A stretch of 64,000 nt of DNA from Terriglobus aquaticus (lineage in GTDB: Bacteria; Acidobacteriota; Terriglobia; Terriglobales; Acidobacteriaceae), in the NCBI RefSeq assembly GCF_025685415.1, contig NZ_JAGSYB010000001.1, positions 3,224,001 to 3,288,000 of the forward strand. The letters run 5' to 3'. The notes beneath the pieces were generated by a model, which saw only the letters and a program-made list of their open reading frames with translations, had not been told where the DNA came from and did no database searches. Below are positions 53,116-62,193 of this stretch, piece by piece. Both the position numbers and the translations under genes were made by a program. Position 1 is the stretch's first letter. Each line of letters starts with the position of its first letter.

Positions 53116-53913
53116 CTACTTCTTGGGAACGAGCTTGATCTCGAAGATAGCGGGCCACTGCTTCCCGGTGACGAAGAGGCGGTCATGCTGGGCGTCGTAG
53201 GCGATGCCGTTGAGCACCGACTCGGCGTTGACGCGCTGTGAGTCCGGAAGAATGCCGTGCAGGTCGATCCAGCCAAGCACCGCACCGTCTTTGGGCGAGA
53301 TGCGGGCGATGCGATCGTCGTGCCACACGTTAGCGTAGATCTCGCCTTTCACGAACTCCAGTTCGTTGAGCATCTCGATCTTTTTGGGGCCGTCGTGCGC
53401 GACGATGTGGCGCGTCTCCGCAAACGTGGCGGGATTGCGGAAGCGCAGGGTGCTCGTGCCGTCGCTGGTGATGATGCTGGCTTTGTCGTGCGTCATGCCC
53501 CAGCCTTCGCCGGTGTAGGTGAACTGCTTGACCGGGCGGAAGGAGAAGCGGTCATAGACAAAGCAGACGTGCGACTTCCAGGTCCACTCGTAGATATTGG
53601 CGCCCCAGTCGACAATGCCTTCGCCGAAGTACTGCTGAGGGAGGTCGCGCTTCTGAATGGGCTGACCGGTCGAGGGAGCAATGGCCATCAGGGCCGACTG
53701 GCCTTCCATGCCGGTGCCTTCGTAGAACAGACCGTCCAGGAAGAAGAAGCCTTCGGTGTAGCTCTGGGTAGAGTGCGGAAAGCGCTGCACCACCTGGTAG
53801 CCATAGGTAGGCGCGGCCGCCCGTGCGGGCAGGGGGTTGCACCCAGTCAACACACACGCTGAAAGCACACCGGCCAGGGCAAGCAGAGAACCCGATCGCA
53901 TCGTCACTCCCAC
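53116..53913 (-). CDS. Glutaminyl-peptide cyclotransferase (plant/bacterial propeller type)
   Basis: This 265-residue predicted lipoprotein has the lipobox LTGC near residue 25. The body matches the glutamine cyclotransferase family, a five-bladed beta-propeller that converts N-terminal Gln to pyroglutamate: YTEGFFFLDGLFYEGTG, DWGANIYEWTWKS, GEGWGMTHDKASIITSDGT, LNELEFVKGEIYANVWHDDRI and NGIAYDAQHDRLFVTGKQWP. It acts in the periplasm or at the membrane surface. It is convergent with the diguanylate cyclase gene. Confidence 0.92.
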   Translation of the reverse strand: MGVTMRSGSLLALAGVLSACVLTGCNPLPARAAAPTYGYQVVQRFPHSTQSYTEGFFFLDGLFYEGTGMEGQSALMAIAPSTGQPIQKRDLPQQYFGEGIVDWGANIYEWTWKSHVCFVYDRFSFRPVKQFTYTGEGWGMTHDKASIITSDGTSTLRFRNPATFAETRHIVAHDGPKKIEMLNELEFVKGEIYANVWHDDRIARISPKDGAVLGWIDLHGILPDSQRVNAESVLNGIAYDAQHDRLFVTGKQWPAIFEIKLVPKK

Positions 53914-54048
53914 AGCTTAGACGGTCCGGCGAGTCTGTGAGACCAAGCTGGCGTGGTGGTGACTTGAAGCCGACATATCGGTACTAATCTCGCTGGTCTT
54001 TGAGGAGCTGTATGGAAGAATGGGTCACGTTCGGTATCAGGCTGACCC

Positions 54049-55134
54049 ATGTATATTCTTGCGCATTCAAAAACGTCGATCCGAGCTGTCGTGTGTCTGA
54101 TTTTGTGTTCGCTTCCACTTAGCGCTTTGGCTCAATTGCGCCAGCTCCAGCAATTTTCATTTGCTCAGAAGCAGCCTGCGTGGACTCTTGGGGATATGCA
54201 TGGGCTTTTTGGACAGCAGGCCTTGGCCCTGACGCAGACAGGTGACCTGCTGATTTTTTCTTCCCGACGAACGGGAGTATGGGAACTGTATCGGGTACAG
54301 GGCTGGGACACAGGGCGACCGGTGATCGACCACCTGCAATTAGCCGATTACTTTTCTTCCCATGACCAGCATGATCTCGAGCAAACAGATGTGAAGCTCT
54401 ACATCAGTCCTGATGGGATGAACGTTGTTTGTGTTGGGAGTGCATTTTGGCTCAAGCGGGTATACGGGAAGGCTGTAGGCAAATCTCGGACGAACAGCAT
54501 TATCACCGTTGTCGATCTCACGACGTTCAAGCCTGTAAAAAGGGCCGAGACAAAGGAACTTGACTTACTGGAATTCCAATCAGTCAAGATGGATAAAGAA
54601 GGACGAATCCTGGTGGGCAGCAGTGTGTTTGGAGACACTCCCCAAGGAGAGTTCGTCCAGCTCGCCGTGCCGTCCCTCGACGTGGGACAGAAATGCATAT
54701 ACGCGATGGCGAAGCGTGATCATACGGCAGAGCAGGCCGTAGCTAAGACGCCTGACGCCTGTAGACGAGATCTGGGGACGGTGTCTCTTGAGGAATATCT
54801 GAAGCGAGCAGCAGCTATTCCGGCTGCAGCTGGCTTTATGTGTAAAGACGCGAAGGCCGAATACTGCCCCCAGCCGGTTCGCTTCACACCGGATGATCGG
54901 TTTGGATTGGGAATACGGACCGAGGGACATGATGATCTTCTGGGCTGGTGGGTACAAACGCGAACCACAGCAATCGTCTTTTCAGCAAAGACCCACCTTG
55001 AAGTAGGTGAACTGGACCTGACTCGCACGTCGCCCTACCTGACGCTTGCTTCGCTGAACGGGAAGGACTTCCTTGTTTCGGTAGAGGCGGGCTCGAAAGT
55101 GACCGTATATGAAATATCTGAACTGAATGGCTGA
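54049..55134 (+). CDS. Secreted protein of unknown function
   Basis: This 361-residue protein has a signal peptide ending SALAQ. The rest is rich in beta strands with propeller-like phrases (LALTQTGDLLIFSSR, KLYISPDGMNVVCVGS, RTSPYLTLASLNGKDFLVSV) and six or so cysteines in the mature part. I did not recognise the family. The gene uses noticeably more A and T than its neighbours and has a different codon choice, so it may have come by transfer. It stands alone. Confidence 0.75.
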   Translation: MYILAHSKTSIRAVVCLILCSLPLSALAQLRQLQQFSFAQKQPAWTLGDMHGLFGQQALALTQTGDLLIFSSRRTGVWELYRVQGWDTGRPVIDHLQLADYFSSHDQHDLEQTDVKLYISPDGMNVVCVGSAFWLKRVYGKAVGKSRTNSIITVVDLTTFKPVKRAETKELDLLEFQSVKMDKEGRILVGSSVFGDTPQGEFVQLAVPSLDVGQKCIYAMAKRDHTAEQAVAKTPDACRRDLGTVSLEEYLKRAAAIPAAAGFMCKDAKAEYCPQPVRFTPDDRFGLGIRTEGHDDLLGWWVQTRTTAIVFSAKTHLEVGELDLTRTSPYLTLASLNGKDFLVSVEAGSKVTVYEISELNG

Positions 55135-55210
55135 CCTGCCGAGTCTCTGGTCTGACTGACGATCGGCAACGAGAAACGCCCTTAGCGGAAGCTAGCCTCA
55201 CATGCCCACG

Positions 55211-55468
55211 TCAAGTGAAGAGCGTGGGAGCTTCGGCCGGGATTGGCAGGCCGGGGGCGCCGTCGTCGCATCGTGGGCAGCGGCGCTGGTGGACGCGGAT
55301 GCCTTCTTCGCCGTATTCGTAGCCGCAGCCGGCGCGGATGCAGCGCAGGATGTAGACGTACTGGCCGTCCATGCCGCCGTCGACCCAGGGGACGCGCCGC
55401 AGCACCTTTTGCCGCTGTGGGTTCACGTAGCCGGGGCGGGTTGTGGGTGCTTCTGCCATTGCCTTCAT
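55211..55468 (-). CDS. Small putative zinc-ribbon protein
   Basis: This protein of about 85 residues has cysteines arranged as CIRAGC and, 16 residues later, CPRC, with the phrase YVYILRC before and DDGAPGLPIPAE after. It looks like a zinc ribbon of a conserved but uncharacterised type. Start codons at 55468 or 55459 are possible. It runs opposite to the flavoprotein gene and their 5' ends nearly meet (14 bases apart) or overlap. The reading is plausible but rests on the cysteine pattern. Confidence 0.6.
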   Translation of the reverse strand: MKAMAEAPTTRPGYVNPQRQKVLRRVPWVDGGMDGQYVYILRCIRAGCGYEYGEEGIRVHQRRCPRCDDGAPGLPIPAEAPTLFT

Positions 55469-55481
55469 AGAATACGAAGGA

Positions 55482-56690
55482 GTGACGCAGGGGAATCCAC
55501 AGCGGCGTTGGGATGTTGTCGTGCTGGGTGCGGGCGCGGCCGGGCTGATGTGCGCGGCGGAGGCGGGCAAGCGTGGCCGTAGCGTCTTGCTGCTGGACCA
55601 CGCGGAGCGCGCGGGCAAAAAGATTCTGATTAGTGGCGGCGGCCGCTGCAACTTCACCAACCTGCACTGCACACCGGCGAACTTCCTGTCAGAGAACCCG
55701 CACTTTGCGAAGTCGGCGCTGGCGCGCTACACGCCGAAAGACTTCGTCGCGTTGGTGGAGATGCACCGCATCCCGTACCACCACAAGACGCTGGGGCAGT
55801 TGTTCTGCGACGGCTCGGCGCAGGCGATCGTGACCATGCTGGAGGCGGAGTGCCGCGATGCCGGCGTGGAGACGCGGCTGCGCTCGGCGGTGGAGCGCGT
55901 GGAGCGCGATGCGGATGGATTCACCGTGTACACCGCGAGCGGGGCGGTGGAGACGCGGACCGTGGTGGTGGCGACGGGCGGGCTGTCAATTCCGAAAATG
56001 GGAGCGACCGGCATCGGGTACGACATTGCCCGCGGCTTCGGTCTCGGCATCGTGGAGCCACGCGCGGCGCTGGTGCCGCTGACGCTGCCCGAGCCGGTGC
56101 TGGAGCACTGGGCGGCGATCAGCGGTGTGTCGGCCGAGGTGACGGCGACGATCGTGCCCGCGGCGAAGCGTCGTGTGGCTCCGCCGGTCTTTCGCGAGAA
56201 GCTCCTGTTCACGCATCGCGGCGTGTCGGGCCCGGCGGTGCTGCAGGCGTCGTCGTACCGTGCGCCGGGCGATTTGTTGCGGTTGGACCTGGCGCCGGGC
56301 AAGAACGTGTTTGGACCGCTGCTGCAGCCGGGAGCGCGGCGTGATGAGCCGACGACGTCGGCGCTGCTGCGGGCGCACGTGTCGCAGCGGCTGAGCGACC
56401 GCTGGCTGCAGGCGAATGCTCCGCCGGACTGGAAGAATCGCTCGCTGGAGCAGATGGAAGCGACGCTGCACGCGTGGACGCTGCCGATTGCGGGCGACGA
56501 GGGCTTCAGCAAGGCCGAGGTGACGCGCGGCGGCGTGTCGACGGCAGACCTGGACAGCGCAACGCTGCAGGCGAAGAGCGTGCCGGGGCTGGCGTTCATC
56601 GGGGAAGTGGTGGACGTGACCGGGCACCTGGGTGGCCACAACTTTCAGTGGGCGTGGGCGAGCGCGTTCGCGGCGGCGCAGGCGTTGTAG
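55482..56690 (+). CDS. BaiN/HI0933-like flavoprotein
   Basis: This protein of about 403 residues is an FAD-dependent oxidoreductase of the HI0933/YhiN/BaiN family. The dinucleotide-binding motif is VVVLGAGAAGLMCAAEAGKRG, followed by the family motif KKILISGGGRCNFTN. The C-terminal signature is FIGEVVDVTGHLGGHNFQWAW. Family members are thought to reduce C=C bonds or assist RNA modification; the exact reaction is unclear. The GTG at 55482 gives the normal length, although AAGGAG overlaps it; a GTG at 55443 is the alternative. Confidence 0.9.
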   Translation: MTQGNPQRRWDVVVLGAGAAGLMCAAEAGKRGRSVLLLDHAERAGKKILISGGGRCNFTNLHCTPANFLSENPHFAKSALARYTPKDFVALVEMHRIPYHHKTLGQLFCDGSAQAIVTMLEAECRDAGVETRLRSAVERVERDADGFTVYTASGAVETRTVVVATGGLSIPKMGATGIGYDIARGFGLGIVEPRAALVPLTLPEPVLEHWAAISGVSAEVTATIVPAAKRRVAPPVFREKLLFTHRGVSGPAVLQASSYRAPGDLLRLDLAPGKNVFGPLLQPGARRDEPTTSALLRAHVSQRLSDRWLQANAPPDWKNRSLEQMEATLHAWTLPIAGDEGFSKAEVTRGGVSTADLDSATLQAKSVPGLAFIGEVVDVTGHLGGHNFQWAWASAFAAAQAL

Positions 56691-56797
56691 AGCGGCTGCG
56701 CTGTGGTTAGTGCTGCTACGGAAGAAAAGCAGGTCCTTCGCTTCGCTCAGGATGACACTTGTGTAACGAGGTGGCGCTCAGGCGGTTGCGTCGCGCT

Positions 56798-57733
56798 TCA
56801 GGCAGTCGCGATACGTCTGGACTGATAGATCTGCAGTCGCACAAAGGCGGCGCGCAGCAGCGGCGTAGGCACGCCGTTCGCGCGGCGGATAAGGTCGCCC
56901 AGGATCTGGTCGGCTTCCACTTCGCCGCCGGCCTTCATATCGCGGTACATACTGCTGGTCACGGTTGAGTCGGGATCGGCGAAGCGGGTGCGCATTTCTT
57001 CGATCAGTTCCGCGCGCGGAGCGTGGCCGTTGGCGGTGGCCACGGCCATGCACTCGTCCAGAACAGCGCGGTTGAACTCCTCACCACCAACAGTGCGACG
57101 CGCCTCGCCCAGCGAAGCGTCGGACAGGACGCAGGCGGTGCCGATGGCGGCCAGCAGCCACCACTTCTGCCACATGTCGGCGACCACGTCGGGCGAGTTC
57201 GTGGTGGAGAAGCCGTGGACGGTGAGCTGCTCGAGTATCTGCGCGGCGCGGGCGGCGTTGTCGACAGTCGCAGGGCGAAAGCCAAAGGTGAGCTGGTCCA
57301 GCGGGTTGTGCTGCCACACGTCACCGTTGGGCAAGACCTCTGCCATGATGCGGACGGTGCCGCCCAGCACATGCTCGCGACCGAAGCGCGCGTCCAGCGT
57401 GTCCAGGTGCTGCATGCCGTTGAGCAGCGGCAGGACCAAGGTGTTCGACCCGACCGCAGGAGCAAAGTCGTCCATGGCCGCGTCCAGCGCGTAGCTCTTG
57501 GTGCTCAGCAGGATCAGGTCGTACGGCTGTGCCGCGGAGCGAAGCTGCTCTGCGGAGACGATGGCAGGATGGAGCGTCACGTCGCCGCGCGGACTGATCA
57601 GGTTGAGGCCGCGTTCGCGAATCTGCGCCGCCCGGCGATCGCGCAGGAGAAAGGTGACATCACGTCCCGCCTGCGCCAAACGACCGCCATAGTATCCGCC
57701 CACCGCCCCCGCACCAACCACCAGGATCCGCAT
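56798..57733 (-). CDS. panE: 2-Dehydropantoate 2-reductase
   Basis: This 311-residue ketopantoate reductase of the PanE/ApbA family makes pantoate for CoA biosynthesis with NADPH. The Rossmann motif GAGAVGGYYGGRLAQAG starts at residue 7. LSTKSYALD carries the conserved Lys, and the C-terminal helical domain contains ANGHAPRAEL and SSMYRDMKAGGEVEADQILG. The ATG at 57733 has GAGGTG 6 bases upstream; a longer in-frame start at 57904 overlaps the divergent gene. Some family members reduce other 2-keto acids. Confidence 0.93.
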   Translation of the reverse strand: MRILVVGAGAVGGYYGGRLAQAGRDVTFLLRDRRAAQIRERGLNLISPRGDVTLHPAIVSAEQLRSAAQPYDLILLSTKSYALDAAMDDFAPAVGSNTLVLPLLNGMQHLDTLDARFGREHVLGGTVRIMAEVLPNGDVWQHNPLDQLTFGFRPATVDNAARAAQILEQLTVHGFSTTNSPDVVADMWQKWWLLAAIGTACVLSDASLGEARRTVGGEEFNRAVLDECMAVATANGHAPRAELIEEMRTRFADPDSTVTSSMYRDMKAGGEVEADQILGDLIRRANGVPTPLLRAAFVRLQIYQSRRIATA

Positions 57734-57880
57734 CCATTCACCTCGCGGTTCTGATTGTAGAGAGAGCTTCCTCCAGCGACGGTTCCAGCCGGGAGGCACG
57801 CGGCGCTGATGGGAACCACGTGGTTCTGCTTCGTTGGCATTCTTTGCAGGTTGTCGTGCAGGGCGTAGTCTCAATCGCGC

Positions 57881-59395
57881 ATGTCTACGCCGCCACCTTC
57901 TCACTCACCCGCCGCAACTCCGCACTTCGACTTCAGCGCCGCCGCCACTGCCGAGATGGCCCGGGAGGACTTCGATCTGACATCGGTACCGGGCAGCGAT
58001 CAGCAGCTTCGGCAGATCGTGTCTTCGCCGCAGCCCGTGGTTCCGGGCGCAATCGATCTTCGTTCGTTGTCGTGGTCGTCCATCGATAACGACACGTCGC
58101 GCGACCTGGACCAGATTGAGTGGGCGGAGCGGACGGACGTCGGAGCGATCCGCATGCGGGTCGCCATCGCGGATGTTGCAGCGACGATCGCGAAGGACTC
58201 GCCGCTGGACCACTTTGCCGCGCGGCAGACGCAGACGGTGTACACCGCGGCCCGCAACTTCCCCATGCTGCCGGTGGAGCTGTCGACGGGGTTGACGTCG
58301 CTCAATCCGGGCGAGGATCGCAACGCGCTCGTGGCGGAGTACGTGATCGCGCAGGACGGAACGCTGAGCGCGGGCAGGCTGTTTGCCGCACAGGTGCGCA
58401 ATGGGGCGCAGTTGACATACCGGCAGATCGGCGCGCTGCTGGACAGCGGTCTTTGCACGCAGGGAGCAAAGGCGGCGCAACCTTCAACAGCACTCAACCT
58501 GCAGCCGGAAATGGTAGAGCAGTTGTGCCTGCAGGTGGAAGGCGCGCAGCGCATCCGGGCTCACCGGCAGGCCGCGGGCGCGCTGGACTTTCGCCGCGCG
58601 GAGGCGACGCCGGTGGTCGCGGACGGGCAGATACTGTCGCTGGAGACCACGCTGCACAATCCGGCGATGGACCTGATCGAAGACCTGATGATCGCGGCGA
58701 ATGAGACGGCTGCGACGTTTCTGCACGCGGCGGGTCGGTCCAGCATTCGGCGCGTGGTGCGGTCGCCGGAGCGTTGGGCGCGCATTGCCGACCTGCTGAA
58801 GCCGCTGGGGTACGACCTGCCTGCAGAGGCCGACTCCTTTGCCCTGAATCGTGCGCTGGCCGAGCAGCGAGCGAAGGATCCGGACCACTACCCGGACCTG
58901 GCGCTGAGCGTGATCAAGCTGATGGGCGCAGGCGAATATGTGCTGGTGAAGGCTGACGACCCGTATCCGCCGTCGCACTTTGCGCTGGCGGCGCACGACT
59001 ACTCGCACTCCACCGCGCCCAATCGGCGCTTTGCGGACCTGGTGACGCAGCGCATCGTTCACGCTGCTTTGCAGAGTCTGCCTGCGCCTTACACGGACGA
59101 CGAGTTGGCAGCGATCGCCGACCACTGCAATCAGGTGGACAAGGCGGCGCGCAAGGTGGAACGCGCGATGGCTAAGCGGGCGCAGGCAGTGGCGTTGCAG
59201 GGCAGCATCGGCCAGGTGTTCCCTGCGGTGGTCACGGGAGCGGGGCCAAAGGGCACGTTCGTTCGCGTGCTGTCGCCGCCGGTGGAAGGCATGCTGCAGC
59301 GCAGCTCCACGCCGCACGATGTAGGCGACCGGTTGCAGGTGCGGCTGATTCACACCGACCCGGCCAAAGCGTTCATCGATTTCGAGCAGGCCTGA
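57881..59395 (+). CDS. RNase II/R-type (RNB domain) exoribonuclease
   Basis: This 504-residue protein consists mainly of an RNB catalytic domain. The metal-binding Asp cluster is in SIDNDTSRDLDQIEWAE, with ADVAATIAKDSPLDHFAARQTQTVY, MLPVELSTGLTSLNPGEDR and SHFALAAHDYSHSTAPNRRFADLVTQR. A C-terminal S1-like tail follows (QGSIGQVFPAVVTGAGPKGTFVRVL). The N-terminal cold-shock domains of RNase II/R are missing, giving the shorter form found in several bacterial groups. It degrades RNA 3' to 5'. Confidence 0.92.
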   Translation: MSTPPPSHSPAATPHFDFSAAATAEMAREDFDLTSVPGSDQQLRQIVSSPQPVVPGAIDLRSLSWSSIDNDTSRDLDQIEWAERTDVGAIRMRVAIADVAATIAKDSPLDHFAARQTQTVYTAARNFPMLPVELSTGLTSLNPGEDRNALVAEYVIAQDGTLSAGRLFAAQVRNGAQLTYRQIGALLDSGLCTQGAKAAQPSTALNLQPEMVEQLCLQVEGAQRIRAHRQAAGALDFRRAEATPVVADGQILSLETTLHNPAMDLIEDLMIAANETAATFLHAAGRSSIRRVVRSPERWARIADLLKPLGYDLPAEADSFALNRALAEQRAKDPDHYPDLALSVIKLMGAGEYVLVKADDPYPPSHFALAAHDYSHSTAPNRRFADLVTQRIVHAALQSLPAPYTDDELAAIADHCNQVDKAARKVERAMAKRAQAVALQGSIGQVFPAVVTGAGPKGTFVRVLSPPVEGMLQRSSTPHDVGDRLQVRLIHTDPAKAFIDFEQA

Positions 59396-59536
59396 GGACG
59401 TGATTTGAATGGTGTGAAAGTGACCGCGCCACACGCTGCCGCAGCGCGACGAACGCTCTGCGTTCGAACGGGGTTTTGCATCCGACTGCTGAGCGCCACG
59501 CCGGAATGCAACGAGCCGTGGCCAGGAGAGTTCTTG

Positions 59537-60631
59537 ATGATCCAGTCTGTCGGCTACGCTGCGAACCATTCTTTTACCGGCCTGAAGCGGCATGAATTTG
59601 AGCGCGAGGACCCCAGGCCGAACGAGGTCCTGATTGACATCCTCTACTGCGGCGTCTGCCATTCCGACATTCACCAGGTGAAAAATGACTGGGGCAACAC
59701 CGTGTATCCCTGCATGCCGGGGCACGAAATTGTCGGTCGCGTGGCGCAGGTGGGCAGCGATGTGTCGAAGCACCAGGTGGGCGACGTGGTGGGCGTGGGC
59801 TGCATGATCGATAGCTGTCGCACGTGCGAGCCGTGCCGCACCGGCGATGAGAACTACTGCGAGGGACCGAATAGCTGGCTGGCGACCTACAACGGTCCCA
59901 TGGTGCCGTCGAAGAAGTCGCCCGACGGCGAGAATCACTACGGCCGCGACAACACCTTTGGCGGCTATTCAATCAACATCGTCGTGCCGGAAGATTTTGT
60001 GCTGAAGGTGCCGGCGAACCTGCCGGTGGAGAAGGTGGCGCCGATCCTGTGTGCAGGCGTGACGACCTACTCGCCGATGAAGCACTGGGGCTTGAAGGCG
60101 GGGCAGAAGGTAGGCATCGTCGGCTTTGGCGGGCTGGGCGACATGGCCGCCAAGCTGGCCAAGGCGATGGGCGCAGAAGTGGTGCTGTTCACCGAGACGG
60201 AAGAGAAGCTGAGTGAGGCCGCGCGGCTGGGGGTGCAGGCCGTGTACAGCAAGGACAAGGATCAGATGGAGTCCCAGGCGAACACCTGCGACTTCATCCT
60301 GAGCACGATTCCGGAGCCGACCGACCTGGAGCCCTTCATCCCGGTGCTCAAGCGGGATGCGTCGCTGGTGATCGTGGGCGCGCTGGACAAGCTGAAGCCG
60401 TTCAACAACATGGAAATGGCGATGCACCGTAAGTCGGTGGGCGGTTCTCTGATCGGCAGCATCCGCGAGACGCAAGAGGTGCTGGACTTCTGCGCCGAGC
60501 ACGGCATTACGCCGGATGTGGAGATGATCGGGATGGACGACATCAACGACGCGCACAAGCGGGTGAACGACCGCGAGGTCCGGTTCCGGTACGTGATCGA
60601 TATGGCGTCGCTGAAGACGGAAGAGGCCTGA
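59537..60631 (+). CDS. Zinc-dependent alcohol dehydrogenase (YahK/CAD-like)
   Basis: This 364-residue medium-chain dehydrogenase of the cinnamyl-alcohol/aldehyde reductase branch has the catalytic zinc motif CGVCHSDIHQ, then PGHEIVGRV. The structural-zinc cysteines lie in CRTCEPCRTGDENYC, and the NADP-binding motif is GIVGFGGLGDMAAKLAKAMGAEV. Such enzymes reduce diverse aldehydes with NADPH. The ATG at 59537 follows CAGGAGAG by 6 bases; a longer open frame from 59405 is rejected. Confidence 0.93.
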   Translation: MIQSVGYAANHSFTGLKRHEFEREDPRPNEVLIDILYCGVCHSDIHQVKNDWGNTVYPCMPGHEIVGRVAQVGSDVSKHQVGDVVGVGCMIDSCRTCEPCRTGDENYCEGPNSWLATYNGPMVPSKKSPDGENHYGRDNTFGGYSINIVVPEDFVLKVPANLPVEKVAPILCAGVTTYSPMKHWGLKAGQKVGIVGFGGLGDMAAKLAKAMGAEVVLFTETEEKLSEAARLGVQAVYSKDKDQMESQANTCDFILSTIPEPTDLEPFIPVLKRDASLVIVGALDKLKPFNNMEMAMHRKSVGGSLIGSIRETQEVLDFCAEHGITPDVEMIGMDDINDAHKRVNDREVRFRYVIDMASLKTEEA

Positions 60632-60653
60632 GCGGGCCGTAGCGCCCATGCGT

Positions 60654-60715
60654 CGTTCTGCGGAAGAGTAAGGACATTGATCGGTGCCGATGGTGCGATC
60701 TCTTCCAGCAGAACG
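60654..60715. other. Long imperfect stem-loop (possible structured RNA)
   Basis: CGTTCTGC-GGAAGAG (60654-60668) pairs with CTCTTCC-A-GCAGAACG (60700-60715), giving 15 bp with one bulged base. The loop of about 31 bases contains its own small hairpin TCGG-TG-CCGA. It lies between the alcohol dehydrogenase and DUF2127 genes. Confidence 0.5.
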
Positions 60716-60853
60716 GCGACCGTGCTGATCGCACGAGTGTCACGCGGACCGGAACGGCGCCCGCCCGCGAAAAGACGTAGAGTAAGCGGCCTGGATGGCG
60801 GATGATGGAGGCAGATCGAGATGGCGACAGATCATCCGTGAGGCGAGGCCTTC

Positions 60854-61315
60854 TTGTCCGAGAACAATGCGTTTCGCCGCAATCTTAGACTGATTGCGGT
60901 CTTCAAACTGATCAAGGTTGTGGCGCTGATCGCGGTCGGCATCTCTGTGCTGAAGCTGGTGCATGGCGGTGCGGTCGATACGCTCTACGACTGGATTACG
61001 ACGCTCGGCCTGAACCCGGACGGGCACTATGTCGATCTGGCGGTCGGCAAGGTCGCCGGTATGCCGCCGGAGCGATTGAAGGAGTTCGGGTTTGCGAGCT
61101 TCCTGTATGCCGGGCTGTTCCTGGTGGAAGGCACCGGACTGTGGTTGCAGAAGCGATGGGGCGAGTGGGTCACCGTGTTCATCACGAGCTCGCTGGTCCC
61201 GCTAGAGGTCTTCGAACTCTTCCACCATCCCAGCGTTGCGAAGGGCTTCATGCTGATCGCAAACCTCGGCATCGTCGTGTACCTGGTGGCGAATATCCGC
61301 CGGCAGGACGCGTAG
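60854..61315 (+). CDS. DUF2127-family membrane protein
   Basis: This 153-residue protein has about four membrane helices. Its N-terminal segment (LRLIAVFKLIKVVALIAVGISVLKLV) and the phrase YAGLFLVEGTGLWLQKRWGEWVTV are typical of DUF2127, a family of unknown function. Translation appears to start at the TTG at 60854, after a GAGG about 10 bases upstream. Confidence 0.85.
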   Translation: MSENNAFRRNLRLIAVFKLIKVVALIAVGISVLKLVHGGAVDTLYDWITTLGLNPDGHYVDLAVGKVAGMPPERLKEFGFASFLYAGLFLVEGTGLWLQKRWGEWVTVFITSSLVPLEVFELFHHPSVAKGFMLIANLGIVVYLVANIRRQDA

Positions 61316-61428
61316 CGGACCGGCCGTTGAGCAAGCAGGCTACATGTCGGGGAATGCCGCGAGCCCGAACCTGCCTGGATTCCTGCGGGTTGCCGCGACA
61401 TCTGGCGCGCTCTACCGTCAACGGGAGC

Positions 61429-61932
61429 ATGAAGTTTTTCCGTTTCGCCCTCGCCCTTGCCGTTCCGTTGTCGATCTGTGCTGCCGCGCGTGCACAGATT
61501 GCCGCCTACGCCGCCTTCACCGGAGCGCACTATGACACGCCGGACAAGTTCTATGGCGGCGGCACGTTCGGCATTTACGACGACTTCTACAAGTTCGGTC
61601 CGCTGCACCTGGGTGCGGACGTGCGCGGCACAAAGTTGAGCGGCAGTAATCACAACAGCTCGACCAGCGTCCTCGCCGGGTTTCGCGCTGCGGTCAAGCC
61701 GCCGGTGCTGCCGATCAAGCCGTACGCGGAAATCCTGGCAGGCGTGGCGAGCACGGACATCGGAGCAGTGGGCGGATCCAAGCACCTGTCGGCCGAGGCG
61801 AACGGCGGTGTGGACTTCACGTTTCTGCCGCACCTGGACTGGCGTGTGGTGGAGCTTGGCGGCCAGATTGGTGGCGACAAGGCCAACTCGAACTTCCACG
61901 TGAGCACGGGCATCGTGCTGCGCTTCTTCTAG
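61429..61932 (+). CDS. Small outer-membrane beta-barrel protein
   Basis: This 167-residue protein has a signal peptide ending ARAQ and alternating strand patterns. The glycine-rich hairpins include GGGTFGIYDDFYKFGPLHLG and SVLAGFRAAVKP, and it ends STGIVLRFF with the C-terminal Phe of outer-membrane proteins. It resembles small 8-stranded OmpA/OmpW-like barrels, with no recognisable function. GGGAGC lies just before the ATG; the frame is open much further upstream without support. Confidence 0.75.
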   Translation: MKFFRFALALAVPLSICAAARAQIAAYAAFTGAHYDTPDKFYGGGTFGIYDDFYKFGPLHLGADVRGTKLSGSNHNSSTSVLAGFRAAVKPPVLPIKPYAEILAGVASTDIGAVGGSKHLSAEANGGVDFTFLPHLDWRVVELGGQIGGDKANSNFHVSTGIVLRFF

Positions 61933-61948
61933 CCGGGTGTGCCCGGCT
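61931..61948 (+). terminator. Short hairpin after the beta-barrel gene
   Basis: AGCCGGG, a 4-base loop and CCCGGCT form a 7-bp stem that starts within the stop codon of the outer-membrane protein gene. There is no T-run. Confidence 0.4.
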
Positions 61949-61983
61949 CTGCGATGATGAAAGGCATGGAGAGGGGATCAGCC

Positions 61984-62193
61984 GTGCAGCAAACCCCGTG
62001 GGGAATAGCCCGCAAAGTGTCCTGGGAACAGGCGCGGCAGGAGCAGCGCGATGAAGCCCGTCGCATGTCGATCGCGGAACGGCTCGCGCTGATGACGGAG
62101 CTGAACCGCCAAGCCTTTGTGATCGCCCCGGAGCCCGCCCGTGACCCCGCAGCAGCTTACTTTGTTCGCCGCCCTGAACTCCGGAAGCGTTGA
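61984..62193 (+). CDS. Small protein, putative partner of the nucleotidyltransferase
   Basis: This protein of about 69 residues is mostly one or two charged helices (KVSWEQARQEQRDEARRMSIAERLALMTELNRQAF). The GTG at 61984 has GAGGGG 7 bases upstream; in-frame starts at 61939, 61954 and 61966 are also possible. Its end overlaps the start of the nucleotidyltransferase gene by 53 bases in another frame, so the two are tightly coupled, as in toxin-antitoxin pairs. I did not recognise the family. Confidence 0.7.
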   Translation: MQQTPWGIARKVSWEQARQEQRDEARRMSIAERLALMTELNRQAFVIAPEPARDPAAAYFVRRPELRKR

